64,000 bases of DNA. Origin: Streptomyces hyaluromycini. GTDB taxonomy: Bacteria > Actinomycetota > Actinomycetes > Streptomycetales > Streptomycetaceae. The stretch lies in NCBI RefSeq assembly GCF_002217755.1, contig NZ_BCFL01000023.1:1-64000 (forward strand), in the 5' to 3' direction. This document shows positions 19,434 through 28,578 of the stretch, piece after piece. The notes beneath the pieces are model-generated. The model was not told where the DNA came from. It did not search any database and was given only the letters and a program-made list of their open reading frames with translations. The position numbers and the translations under genes were made by a program. Every line of letters begins with the position of its first letter. Position 1 is the first letter of the stretch.

Positions 19434-21404
19434 TCAGTCGCCCACCTGCACCACCACCGTCGCCCCGGCGCGCACGGTCGGCGTGGCGTAGGTGTACGTC
19501 ACGCCGTTCACCGTCTTGGTGCGCGCTCGCTGCGGGACGCCGTCGACCTTGATCTTCTTGTGGACGCCGGGGAAGCGGGCCTCCCAGTGGTAGGCGCCGC
19601 TGCGCGCGTTGTCGGTCAGCGTGGTCTTCGTCGTGCCGTCGTGCCGGACGGTGATGGTGTCCTTGCCGATGGGGACGTCCGCCGCCTGGAGCCAGTCCAT
19701 GCCGGAGGGCAGCCGGGACTGGGTGGTCACCGTGCGGTCCGCGGCGTCCGGCGCGATGCCCATCAGGCCCTGGACGGTCTGGCTGACCAGGGTGAAGGAC
19801 ACCTCGGGGTAGTCGCCGTCGGGGCCCTGGCTGGAGTTGACGTGCTGGATGTCCCGCTCGCCGTAGATCTTCTTCATCCACGCCCAGGCCGTGTCGTTGC
19901 GGTTGTTGTTGAAGAACATGTCGGGCAGGTACGTCGTGGACTCGATGTTGGGCGAGCCCTGCGGTCCCAGTTCCTGCGCCTCGATGTAGTCGAGGTAGGC
20001 GTCGTTGCGCGGGCCTGGGTCGATGATCTGCTTCATCGGCATGAAGACGCTGTTCTCCTTGCCCCAGCCGGTGACCGGGGTGCCGGAGACGGTGTAGGCG
20101 CGGACCATGTCGGCGCCGCTTCCGGTGCCGCTCCAGGTGTCGTTGAAGTACTTCTTCAGGTCGGCGGCCCGCTTGTCGTACGTCCTGGCGAGCCTGGTGT
20201 CGCCCTTGCCGCGGGCGAGCACGGCCATCGCCAGATACGCCTGGTACTCGGTGGCGATGGTGTCCCCGGCCTCGGCGAGGTCGTCGCCGTCCTGCTCGTT
20301 GTAGCTGGCGGCGCCGGCGAAGATGCCCTGGCCGGTGCCCTCGGCGACCTTGACCTTGCCGTTGTCCTTCGCGGAGTTGTGCAGGTCGATGAACTGGTCG
20401 GTGGCGTGCCGGTAGAAGTCCCAGAGCACCGGGTCGTCGACGTACCTGCGGTCGCCGGTCCAGAGGTAGGCCTGGGCGGCCTTCTCGACGAGTTCGAAGA
20501 CGGCCGGCACCTCGCGCACGAAGTTGTCCGGGCTCTTGTAGTCGATGCTCAGGTACGTCTTGGCGTCGAAGTTGAGGGACCACACGGGAAAGTACTTGTG
20601 CTCGGCGGTGGCCGACGCCGCGTAGGAGCGGAGCATCGTCTCGTTCTCGGTGTCGAGGCCGAGGAGGTGGGCGCCGGCGAGCTGGTGGGTCATGTCCCGG
20701 GAGTAGTAGGCGCTGCGGTTGGCGTATCCGGCCCAGTAGGTGGGCTCGTACGTCGCGGTGCCGGTGCCGCCGGTCTGGTACTCGTCGACGTTGACCGGGC
20801 CGGTGGTGCCGGGCAGCTGCACCCAGCTGTTGGCCTTCTTCTTGGCCCAGGCGAACATCTCGGCGACCTCGGGGTCCGAGGAGGTGACCTCGGGGTCGGC
20901 GGGCGCGGCCGGCGAGATCATCAGGTCGTCGGCGTTCACCCAGGCGCTGCCGGAGCCGAAGGCGATCTCCAGCCGGTCGCCGGTCCTCAGCCGGACGTTG
21001 CTGATGGTGTACCTGGCGTAGCCGGCGTGCTGCGGCAGCTCGACCGTGCCGACGGTCTCGCCGTTGCGCCGGATCGTGTACGTGCCGCCGGTCCCGGCGC
21101 TGCCGATCCACGCGGAGAAGTCGTAACTGCCGTCACGGGGCGCGACGATGGTCTGTTCGGCGGTCTTGCCCGCGCCGGCGTCGAGGTAGAGGAAGCGGGT
21201 TCCGCCGTGGCGGTTGCCGGTGCCGACGCCGGTGCCCGGGCCGAAGGTCCAGCCCTCCCCGCCGTTCTCGAAGCCCGGGTCGCTGATGGCGAGTTGGGGG
21301 GCGGCGGTGGCGCCGGTGCCGGGCGCCGCCGAGGCCGACAGCGCGGGGGCCGTCGACATGAGGAGGGCAACAGCGGTGAGCAGCACGGGTCTTGAGGGCT
21401 TCAT
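19434..21404 (-). CDS. Secreted six-hairpin-type glycoside hydrolase with N-terminal binding domain
   Basis: A 656-aa exported protein. The signal peptide is MKPSRPVLLTAVALLMSTAP followed by ALSASAAPG. Residues about 37-155 form a carbohydrate-binding-like beta-sandwich (DPGFENGGEGWTFG to GSAWVNADDLMIS). The rest reads like an (alpha/alpha)6 glycosidase (YWAGYANRSAYYSRDMTHQLAGAHLLG, YPEVSFTLVSQTVQGLMGIAPDA) with a C-terminal beta domain (HWEARFPGVHKKIKVDG). ATG at 21404 follows GGGAG by 6 nt; the extension to 21455 has no signal sequence. I cannot assign a CAZy family. It is divergent from the LacI gene, sharing an operator-bearing promoter region. Confidence 0.75.
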   Translation of the reverse strand: MKPSRPVLLTAVALLMSTAPALSASAAPGTGATAAPQLAISDPGFENGGEGWTFGPGTGVGTGNRHGGTRFLYLDAGAGKTAEQTIVAPRDGSYDFSAWIGSAGTGGTYTIRRNGETVGTVELPQHAGYARYTISNVRLRTGDRLEIAFGSGSAWVNADDLMISPAAPADPEVTSSDPEVAEMFAWAKKKANSWVQLPGTTGPVNVDEYQTGGTGTATYEPTYWAGYANRSAYYSRDMTHQLAGAHLLGLDTENETMLRSYAASATAEHKYFPVWSLNFDAKTYLSIDYKSPDNFVREVPAVFELVEKAAQAYLWTGDRRYVDDPVLWDFYRHATDQFIDLHNSAKDNGKVKVAEGTGQGIFAGAASYNEQDGDDLAEAGDTIATEYQAYLAMAVLARGKGDTRLARTYDKRAADLKKYFNDTWSGTGSGADMVRAYTVSGTPVTGWGKENSVFMPMKQIIDPGPRNDAYLDYIEAQELGPQGSPNIESTTYLPDMFFNNNRNDTAWAWMKKIYGERDIQHVNSSQGPDGDYPEVSFTLVSQTVQGLMGIAPDAADRTVTTQSRLPSGMDWLQAADVPIGKDTITVRHDGTTKTTLTDNARSGAYHWEARFPGVHKKIKVDGVPQRARTKTVNGVTYTYATPTVRAGATVVVQVGD

Positions 21405-21582
21405 CGGGACTCCCGGTCTTCGGTGACGGCGGGTGGGGCGGCCGAGTGGCCGCAAGCTAGCAGGGGCCGATGAGGCGGTTCAATGGTCATGCGGTAGAAA
21501 CATGCAAGACACGCAGTTCGCATGCGATCTGAAATAGAAGTAATGATTGAAAGTTTTCAACTGCACCTTGCAAGTCGGACAG

Positions 21583-21592
21583 AGCGCTTGCT
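21583..21592. promoter_or_regulatory. Putative LacI-family operator in divergent glycosidase/LacI promoter region
   Basis: AGCGCTTGCT is identical to the decamer in the operator upstream of the oxidoreductase operon. It lies 97 bp before the LacI start and about 180 bp before the divergent glycosidase start. Its context AGAGCGCTTGCTAGC is only partly symmetric. Likely mediates local repression and autoregulation (inference). Confidence 0.55.
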
Positions 21593-21688
21593 AGCTTCCA
21601 GCCCGTCACACCTTCGTCATGTATGACCGTCCGTGACGAGCGGGCACGTATCATCGACGGCTGGCCCACGGGTGACGGAGGGAACCGC

Positions 21689-22687
21689 ATGAAGGTCGGC
21701 ATCACCGAGGTCGCGGTCCGGGCGCAGGTGAGCGAGGCCACGGTCAGCCGTGTCATCAACCGGCGCCAGGGCGTGTCGCGCAAGACCCGCGAGGCGGTCG
21801 AACAGGCGATGGCCGACCTGGGGTACGAGCGGCAGACACAGGGGCACCTCGTCGCGGTCATCACGGAACTGGTGTCCAACCCGTTCTTCGCCGACGTCTG
21901 CGAGCGGATCGAGTCCACCCTCGCTCCGCACGGGCTGAAGACGATCCTGTGCCCGTGCTTCCCCGGCGGAGTACAGGAGCTGGACTTCCTGACGTCCCTC
22001 GCCGACCGGGGTGTCGCCGCCGTCGTCTTCCTCTCCGCCAGCAACACGATCGAGGGCGCGGACCCGCAGGCGTACGAACTGCTGCGCTCCCGCCGGATCC
22101 CGTTCGTCGGGGTCAACGGCCAGTTCGAGGGCGGTGACGAGGCGCCGGTCTTCTCCACCGACGACCTGCTGGCCGCCGAACTCGCCGTCGACCACCTCCA
22201 CCGGCTCGGTCACCGCCGGATCGGCATGGCGTCGGGCCCGGTCGGCAACCGTCCGGCCGACCGCCGGGTCAGCGGCTTCGTCTCCTCGCTCGCCCGGCGC
22301 GGCGTCGAGGACCCGGAGCAGTGGGTGGTCCGGCAGTCGTACACCGTCGAGGGCGGCCAGTCCGCCGCGATCTCGCTGCTCGGCCGCGGCGCCACGGCCA
22401 TCGTGGCCGCCAGCGACTACATGGCGCTGGGCGCGATCCGCGGCGCGCGCCGCCAGGGGTACGACGTCCCGGGCGATGTGTCGGTGGTGGGCTACGACGG
22501 CGCCATGATCATGGACTTCGTCGACCCTCCGCTCACCACGGTCCGCCAGCCGGCCGACCGCCTGGCCTCGGAAGTGGCGCGCAGCGTCATCGCCCTGGTC
22601 GGCAACCGTGACGTCCCCGTCGGCGAACTCCTCTTCGACCCCGAACTGGTGATCCGCGCGAGCACGGCGCCGCCGAAGAAGGAGTAG
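21689..22687 (+). CDS. LacI/GalR-family transcriptional regulator
   Basis: A 332-aa sugar-responsive repressor. The N-terminal helix-turn-helix with hinge is VGITEVAVRAQVSEATVSRV then INRRQGVSRKTREAVEQAM. The periplasmic-binding-like effector domain (about 55-330) includes LVAVITELVSNPFFADVCERI, a HRRIGMASGP strand and DVSVVGYDGAMIMDFVDPPLTT. ATG at 21689 follows GGAGGG by about 6 nt. Candidate operators are the AGCGCTTGCT repeats at 21583 and 19217. It probably controls the flanking secreted glycosidase and oxidoreductase genes, and perhaps the GH110 gene. Confidence 0.93.
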   Translation: MKVGITEVAVRAQVSEATVSRVINRRQGVSRKTREAVEQAMADLGYERQTQGHLVAVITELVSNPFFADVCERIESTLAPHGLKTILCPCFPGGVQELDFLTSLADRGVAAVVFLSASNTIEGADPQAYELLRSRRIPFVGVNGQFEGGDEAPVFSTDDLLAAELAVDHLHRLGHRRIGMASGPVGNRPADRRVSGFVSSLARRGVEDPEQWVVRQSYTVEGGQSAAISLLGRGATAIVAASDYMALGAIRGARRQGYDVPGDVSVVGYDGAMIMDFVDPPLTTVRQPADRLASEVARSVIALVGNRDVPVGELLFDPELVIRASTAPPKKE

Positions 22688-22843
22688 GCGGATCGGGTCT
22701 CCCCCGACTCATCGGATCTGTAGGCACTGATCACGTAACTCACGCACCTCGCACGTCAGAAGTGCCCAGGTGGTGGACGACCATGGGCATTGACTCGCAC
22801 ATTCATCGGATGTTTCGTCGCTCACGGATGCTCCGGAGGGGCT

Positions 22844-24700
22844 ATGTCGCGGTTCGTGTTTCTAGGAGTGGCACTCGCGTTGCTGGGAGGTGGTGCAGCC
22901 GGTCCCGTCGCCGCGGCGCCGAAACCGTCGGCGCCCGTCGTGGTCGACGTGGACGCCTACGGGGCGGATCCCACCGGCCGGACGGACTCGGCGCCCGCGG
23001 TCACCGCGGCGCTGCGGCACGCCAAGAGCCTCCACCGGCCGGTCCGGATCGTGTTCTCGAAGGGCACCTACCAGCTGTATCCCGAACGGGCCGAGACGCG
23101 TGAGCTCTACGTGTCCAACACCGTGGGCGCCGACCAGCGCTACCGGGACAAGAAGATCGGGCTGCTCATCGAGGACATGCACGACGTCACCGTCGACGGC
23201 GGCGGGGCCGAGCTCGTCTACCACGGGCTCCAGACGGCGTTCGCGTCGATCCGCTCCACGAACGTGACCTTCACGGACTTCTCCTTCGACTACGCGGCCC
23301 CCGAGGTCGTCGACGCGACCGTGGCCGGCGCCGGGGTCACCGACGGGCACGCCTACCGCGTCCTGTCGATCCCCGCCGGCAGCCCCTACCAGGCGAACGG
23401 CGCGCACATCACCTGGCTCGGCGAGACCAGCCCGGCCACCGGGCAGCCGTACTGGTCGGGTGTCGACGGACTCCAGTACACCCAGATCCACGACCCCGGG
23501 GCGCAGCGGACCTGGCGCGGGGACAACCCGCTGTTCAACGACGTCGCCTCGGTCACCGACCTGGGCCACCGCCGGATCCGGATCGACTACACCACCTCGG
23601 CACGGCCGGCGGACGCCGGGCTCGTCTACCAGATGCGCAACATCGAGCGGACGGAACCGGGCGCGTTCATCTGGCAGTCGAAGAACGTGACCCTGCGCTC
23701 GATGAACGCCTACTACCTGCAGTCCTTCGGCGTGGTGGGGCAGTTCAGCGAGAACATCACGATCGACAAGGTGAACTTCGCACCCGCTCCGGCGTCCGGC
23801 CGCTCCACGGCCTCCTTCGCGGACTTCGTGCAGATGTCCGGCGTGAAGGGGAAGGTCTCGATCACGAGAAGTGTCTTCGACGGGCCGCAGGACGACCCGA
23901 TCAACATCCACGGCACCTATCTGGAGGTCGTCGGGAAACCCGGCCCGTCCACCGTCACCCTCGCCTACGAACACCCGCAGACCGCCGGTTTCCCGCAGTT
24001 CGCCCCGGGTGACGAGGTCGAGTTCACCGACAAGCGCACGATGACACCGCTGGCGGACGCGCACGCGGTGGTCACCGCGGTCGACGGGCCGAGCGGCATG
24101 GACCACGACAAGTCCCTCACCACGATGACCGTCACCTTCGACCGGCCGGTCCCCGAGGGGACCGAGATCAACGGCACGGTCGTCGAGAACATCACGGCCA
24201 CCCCGTCGGTCGTCATCTCGCACAACGTGTTCCGCAACGTCCCGACCCGCGGTGTGCTGGTCACCACCCGCAAGCCCGTCCTCATCACCGACAACCGGTT
24301 CGACGGGATGTCCATGGCGAGCATCTACGTCTCCGCCGACGCCTACCAGTGGTACGAGTCCGGCCCGGTCACCGACCTCACGATCCGCGGGAACACCTTC
24401 ACCCGGCCCACCGGCCCGGTCATCTTCGTGGAGCCGACCAACCAGGTCGTCGACCCGGCGCACCCGGTGCACCACGACATCAAGGTCGAGGACAACAGGT
24501 TCGACATCGGTGACGTCACCGTCGTCAACGCCAAGAGCGTCGGCGGGTTCGCCTTCACCGGCAACACCGTGCGCCGGCTGGACAAGGCCGACGCACCGCC
24601 GTACACCTCGCCGCTGTTCGTCTTCCACGGCAGTACGGGCATCCGCATCGCCCACAACCACTACGACACGGGGCTGAACACGTCCGTGGTCACGGACTGA
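22844..24700 (+). CDS. Secreted GH110-type alpha-1,3-galactosidase
   Basis: A 618-aa exported right-handed beta-helix enzyme. The signal peptide is MSRFVFLGVALALLGGGAAG with cleavage near VAAAP. A pectate-lyase-like start (DVDAYGADPTGRTDSAPAVTAAL) leads into repeats of beta-helix coils (ITRSVFDGPQDDPINIHGTY, VVISHNVFRNVPTRGVLVTT, ITDNRFDGMSMASIYVS). The overall layout matches GH110 enzymes such as the S. avermitilis alpha-1,3-galactosidase. The Asp pair in GPQDDPINIHG is in a position where GH110 catalytic acids occur (inference). ATG at 22844 follows GGAGGGG. Expected substrate: terminal alpha-1,3-linked galactose, as in blood-group-B-like or algal/red-gum glycans. Its 3' end overlaps the convergent phosphatase gene by 11 bp. 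Confidence 0.85.
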   Translation: MSRFVFLGVALALLGGGAAGPVAAAPKPSAPVVVDVDAYGADPTGRTDSAPAVTAALRHAKSLHRPVRIVFSKGTYQLYPERAETRELYVSNTVGADQRYRDKKIGLLIEDMHDVTVDGGGAELVYHGLQTAFASIRSTNVTFTDFSFDYAAPEVVDATVAGAGVTDGHAYRVLSIPAGSPYQANGAHITWLGETSPATGQPYWSGVDGLQYTQIHDPGAQRTWRGDNPLFNDVASVTDLGHRRIRIDYTTSARPADAGLVYQMRNIERTEPGAFIWQSKNVTLRSMNAYYLQSFGVVGQFSENITIDKVNFAPAPASGRSTASFADFVQMSGVKGKVSITRSVFDGPQDDPINIHGTYLEVVGKPGPSTVTLAYEHPQTAGFPQFAPGDEVEFTDKRTMTPLADAHAVVTAVDGPSGMDHDKSLTTMTVTFDRPVPEGTEINGTVVENITATPSVVISHNVFRNVPTRGVLVTTRKPVLITDNRFDGMSMASIYVSADAYQWYESGPVTDLTIRGNTFTRPTGPVIFVEPTNQVVDPAHPVHHDIKVEDNRFDIGDVTVVNAKSVGGFAFTGNTVRRLDKADAPPYTSPLFVFHGSTGIRIAHNHYDTGLNTSVVTD

Positions 24701-27239
24701 ACCGAGCGTCTCCCGAACGGCGGCCGGCGGCAGTTGCCTCCGTCGGCCGCCGTTCGTGCGCGGGTGCTGCCCCGAGGGCCCGTGCGGGTACCGGTGCGGG
24801 GGCCAGGTCTTCCTCGGCCCAGACCACCTTGCCGCCGGGTGCGGAGCGGGAGCCCCATCTGCGGGACAGCTGGGCGATCAGGAAGAGGCCGCGGCCGTTC
24901 TCGTCACTGGTGCGGGCGTTGCGCAGGCGGGGGGAACAGGTGCTCGTGTCGAACACCTCGCAGGTCAGGACCTGGTGCCGGATCAGGCGCAGGCCGATCG
25001 GGCCGCTGCCGTGGCGGACGGCGTTGGTGACCAGTTCGCTGACGATCAGTTTCGTCGAGTCCGCAAGCCCCTCCAGGTCCCATTCGGCCAGCTGACGGGC
25101 TGCCAGGCGCCGGGCGCGGCGGGCGGCGGTCTGGTCACCGGGCAGCGTCCAGCAGACGGCCTGGGCGGGGCTGAGGGTGCGGGTCCGGACCAGGAGCAGC
25201 GTGGAGTCGTCGCAGGGTGCCCGCCCCTGCCGGGTCTCCATCGCGCGGTTGCAGAGGTCTTCCAGGGAGCGGCTCGGTTGTGCCAGGGCGGTGCCCAGCC
25301 GGCGCATGCCCTCCTCTATGTCGTCGTCACGGGTCTCGATCAGGCCGTCCGTGTACAGGGCGAGGAGACTTCCCTCGGGCAGTTCCAGCTCCACGGCCTC
25401 GAAGGGGACCCCCAGTCCGACGCCCAGCGGGGTTCCGGTGGGCAGGTCGGGGAAGGTGACCCGGCCCTGCGGGTCGACGACCGCGGGCGGGGGGTGCCCG
25501 GCCCGCGCCATGGTGCACCGGCGGGTGACCGGGTCGTAGACCGCGTACAGACAGGTGGCGCCCAGCGGCGCGGGGTACTGGTCCGGAGTGTCGGCGTCCG
25601 CCTCGGCCAGTCGCTGGACCGTGTCGTCGAGGCGGGTCAGCAGCTCGTCGGGGGGCAGCTCCATGTCGGCGAGCGTGCGCACGGCGGTGCGCAGCCGGCC
25701 CATGGTCGCGGCGGCGTTGATGCCGTGTCCGACGACGTCGCCGACGACGAGCGCCACCCGTGCGCCGGACAGCGGGATCACGTCGAACCAGTCGCCCCCC
25801 ACGCCGTGCTCCATGTCGGCGGGGAGATAACGCGAGGCGGTCTCGACGGCCGTGCCGCCCTTCAGACGGCGTGGCAGCAGGTTGCGCTGGAGGGTGAGGG
25901 CGGTGGTGTGCCGGCGGACGTACTGGCGCGCGTTGTCCAACGCCAGCGCGGCGCGGCCGACGAGTTCTTCGGCGAGGAGCACGTCGAACTCCTGGAACGG
26001 CCCCGGGTCCGTGGTGCGGACGAACAGCACCATGCCCAGCAGGACATGCCGCGCACGGATGGGTATCACCATCAGGGAGTGCATGCCGTTCTCGCGGATC
26101 TTCTCCGACCGTGCCGGGTCATGGTCGATCCAGGTGCCCGGAGCGGTGTCCAGGACCGGCTCCAGATGGGGCCTCCCGGTGCGCAGGACGTCGGTGAACG
26201 GTGAGGCGGGCGGCCAGGGGACCGTCTCACCGCGCCCCCAGGGGGACTCCGGGATCCCGTGCCGGACCGAGGCCAGGCCGGCGCGCCGGAACACGGGAAG
26301 GCGCCCGCCCGCCGGGCCGACCCGGACCGGGGACCCTTCGCCGCACGGGACCGACTGCTCCAGGTCGACGGCCACGTAGTCGGCGAGCAGGGGCACGGCC
26401 AGGTTGGCCAGTTCCTGGCTGGTGCGCATCACGTCCAGGCTGCTGCCGAGGCGGGTACTGCCCTCGCTGAGGATGGCCAGGCGGTCGCGTGCCCGCCGGC
26501 TCTCGGTGAGGTCGACGCTGATGACGCACACCCCCAGCGCCCGGCCGTCGGCGTCCTGGAGGCGGAAGATCGACGCCACGAACGTGTGCTCCCGATGCGG
26601 GCCCGACGGCAGCCACGTCCGGTGGTCGTGGACCTTGCCGGGCCCGCCCCGGAGAACCTGTCGCATCGCCGACTCGACTGTGTCGGCCTCGCGGCCCGGC
26701 AGCACCTCGGCGAACCGACGTCCGAGCCGCCGGTCGCGGGAGATGCCGTCGTGGCTCTCCATCGTGTCGTTCACCCAGGTGCACCGCAGCTGAGGGTCCC
26801 GCACGACGATGCCCATCGGCACGCGGGCGAGCAGCGACTCCCGCACCAGTCCGTTCGTCGGCGTCCCGGAGGCCGTGCCGATGTCGGTGACGGACACGAG
26901 CCACCGGACCGTGCCGCCCTGTCCCCACAGCATCGAGACCCGCAGGCTCACGCGCAGCCCGTGACCGTCCCGGTGCCGTACCGTCGCCGTGCCCGACCAG
27001 CCGCGCCGGGCCCGGCACTGCTCGACGAACTCCGGTGTCGTCGGGGCTTCCTCGCAGGACGGCAGTACGACCGAGGCCGACCGGCCCACGACGTCGGCGG
27101 CGGAGTACCCGACCAGCCGCTCGGCGGCCTGTGTCCAGCCGACCACCGTCCCCCGCTGGTCGAGCATCGCGATCGCCGACTCCGAGGGCTCGCGGATGTC
27201 CGGCTGTTCACAGAGGGGCATTTCGTCAGTGCTGATCAT
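24690..27239 (-). CDS. PAS-PAS-GAF-PP2C (SpoIIE) phosphatase with RsbW-like ATPase domain
   Basis: An 849-aa multidomain signalling protein. In order: PAS (about 18-125, AMLDQRGTVVGWTQAAERLVGY), second PAS (about 138-245, MGIVVRDPQLRCTWVND), GAF (about 262-430, HSLMVIPIRARHVLLGMVLF), SpoIIE/PP2C phosphatase (about 450-665, GGDWFDVIPLSGARVALVVGDVVGHGINAAA with metal-binding Asp residues) and an HATPase_c/RsbW-like domain (about 690-800, LIVSELVTNAVRHGSGPIGLRL, ENGRGLFLI). Such proteins dephosphorylate STAS antagonists and can act as their own anti-sigma kinase. ATG at 27239 is chosen because the domains begin there; the longer reading is low-complexity. The STAS gene at 1594 is a possible partner (inference). 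Confidence 0.9.
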   Translation of the reverse strand: MISTDEMPLCEQPDIREPSESAIAMLDQRGTVVGWTQAAERLVGYSAADVVGRSASVVLPSCEEAPTTPEFVEQCRARRGWSGTATVRHRDGHGLRVSLRVSMLWGQGGTVRWLVSVTDIGTASGTPTNGLVRESLLARVPMGIVVRDPQLRCTWVNDTMESHDGISRDRRLGRRFAEVLPGREADTVESAMRQVLRGGPGKVHDHRTWLPSGPHREHTFVASIFRLQDADGRALGVCVISVDLTESRRARDRLAILSEGSTRLGSSLDVMRTSQELANLAVPLLADYVAVDLEQSVPCGEGSPVRVGPAGGRLPVFRRAGLASVRHGIPESPWGRGETVPWPPASPFTDVLRTGRPHLEPVLDTAPGTWIDHDPARSEKIRENGMHSLMVIPIRARHVLLGMVLFVRTTDPGPFQEFDVLLAEELVGRAALALDNARQYVRRHTTALTLQRNLLPRRLKGGTAVETASRYLPADMEHGVGGDWFDVIPLSGARVALVVGDVVGHGINAAATMGRLRTAVRTLADMELPPDELLTRLDDTVQRLAEADADTPDQYPAPLGATCLYAVYDPVTRRCTMARAGHPPPAVVDPQGRVTFPDLPTGTPLGVGLGVPFEAVELELPEGSLLALYTDGLIETRDDDIEEGMRRLGTALAQPSRSLEDLCNRAMETRQGRAPCDDSTLLLVRTRTLSPAQAVCWTLPGDQTAARRARRLAARQLAEWDLEGLADSTKLIVSELVTNAVRHGSGPIGLRLIRHQVLTCEVFDTSTCSPRLRNARTSDENGRGLFLIAQLSRRWGSRSAPGGKVVWAEEDLAPAPVPARALGAAPAHERRPTEATAAGRRSGDARFSP
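24715..24755. terminator. Hairpin terminator for the GH110 gene
   Basis: GAACGGCGGCCG (24715-24726) and CGGCCGCCGTTC (24744-24755) form a perfect 12-bp stem, starting 14 nt after the GH110 stop codon. It lies within the last codons of the convergent phosphatase gene, so the terminator and coding sequence share the same bases. Confidence 0.65.
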
Positions 27240-27431
27240 CGAAGCGTTGTCCTCGGAGGAGATGACGGTGGGGCGGACGCCTGCGGCGAGAGCGACATTC
27301 CATCGCCATTTGCCCCTTTTCTCCCCATTGACCGAATGCCGCACCGATCCGTGACAGAGGAAGCCGCCGGGAGGCTCGGCACCACCGGTCCTCCCGCGCG
27401 GAGGCGGCCGGTGCGGACGTACGGTGCTGGT

Positions 27432-28218
27432 ATGTGCGCCATGCGGGAAGGCGGCGCGGCGCAGCCCTCCGGGCCTCGTCCGTCCGCACCCGCCACCGGG
27501 CCGGTCCACCGGGCGGAGCTGGACCGGCTGCTGGGGCTCGCCGTGCGCGACACGGGGGTGCTCGCGGGTGCGCTGTTCCTGCCGGCGTCCGACGCGCAGA
27601 CGCTGCGGCTGGAGGTGACCACAGGGCTGCCGGCGGAGTATCTGACACCCTGCTTCCGGGTGGCGCTCTCCGGTCCCGTTCCGGTGGCCGAGGCGCTGCG
27701 CGAGCGGCGGCTGGTCTGGCTGAGCGACCCGCAGGAGTTCGCCCGGCGCTATCCGCGCGCGGCGATCGCCCTGCCGTACCACTACGCGGCGGCCGCGGCA
27801 CCGATCGTCACCGGCACCAGGGCCTGGGGCACGCTGCTGCTCTTCTGGTCCGGCTCCGCGCCACCCGGACGGACAAGCCGAGGTCCTTCACCTGCCGCCC
27901 GGACTGCTGCTGGGCATCGACCCTGACACGGAGTATCCCGCCACCGAGATCCCGCTGACGCCCGGCACCCTCCTCGCCCTGTACACCGACGGACTCGTCG
28001 AGACTCCCGGAGTCGACCTGGACGACGCCATGTCGGCGCTCGCCGTCCCCCTCGCCCGGGCCCGGTTCCAGTCCATGGACCGGCTCGCCGAGACCCTGGT
28101 CGACCACGCCCGGCGGGCCGCTCCCCGGACGGACGACATCGCCCTGCTGCTCATCGGGCTCGCCCCCGCCGGGCACGGCGCCGCGGTGCGCCATGACGCC
28201 GGTGGGGGCACGCCCTGA
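27432..28218 (+). pseudogene. PP2C/GAF phosphatase gene with internal deletion and frameshift
   Basis: The reading from ATG 27432 encodes the first two-thirds of a GAF domain (LDRLLGLAVRDTGVLAGALF ... APIVTGTRAWGTLLLFWSGS). At about 27867-27871 it breaks; in another frame the sequence resumes as HPDGQAEVLHLPPGLLLGID, PLTPGTLLALYTDGLVETPG and RTDDIALLLIGLAP, which is the C-terminal end of a SpoIIE/PP2C phosphatase, stopping at 28218. The rest of the GAF domain and most of the phosphatase domain, with its metal ligands, are missing. This is a clear internal deletion relic of a paralogue of the neighbouring phosphatase. It is divergent from that gene. Confidence 0.8.
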
Positions 28219-28287
28219 CAGCGCGGGGACGGAGATCCGGCGCGCGGTCGTTCCCACGGCCCGCGAGGACGAGAGGGAGGTGGGCCC

Positions 28288-28578
28288 ATGACCGGGGCGA
28301 CCGGCAGGGTGGCGCTGGTGACCGGCGCAAGCAGCGGAGTCGGTGCGACCACCGCACGGCTCCTGGCCGCACGCGGGATGAGTGCAGCAGTCAACTGTCT
28401 TCGCGGCACCGAGGCGGCCGAGGAGGTCGTGGCCGGCATCGAGGCCGCGGGCGGCCGGGCCATGGCCGTCCAGGCCGACGTGCGCGAGCTGGCGGCGATC
28501 GACGGCACGGTCGAGCAGGTCCAGGCCGTATGGGGCGGCATCGATGTGCTCGTGCACAACGCGCTCGTCCCGTATGCG
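28288..28578 (+). pseudogene. 5' fragment of a short-chain dehydrogenase/reductase gene
   Basis: A good ribosome site (GAGGGAGG) precedes ATG 28288. The sequence gives a normal SDR N-terminus: cofactor motif TGASSGVGATTARLLAARG, then VQADVRELAAIDGTVEQV and the strand GGIDVLVHNALVPYAVK. After this the sense ends abruptly: the downstream bases encode, on the other strand, the middle of an AhpD-type protein. The catalytic Ser-Tyr-Lys part is absent, so the product cannot be an active enzyme. The frame stays open to 28722 only because it reads the opposite strand of the neighbour. Confidence 0.8.

Noticed and set aside
27240..27782. Extended N-terminus of the PAS/GAF/PP2C phosphatase
   Set aside because: The additional 181 residues are Arg/Pro-rich, overlap the divergent GAF/PP2C relic and contain no domain.
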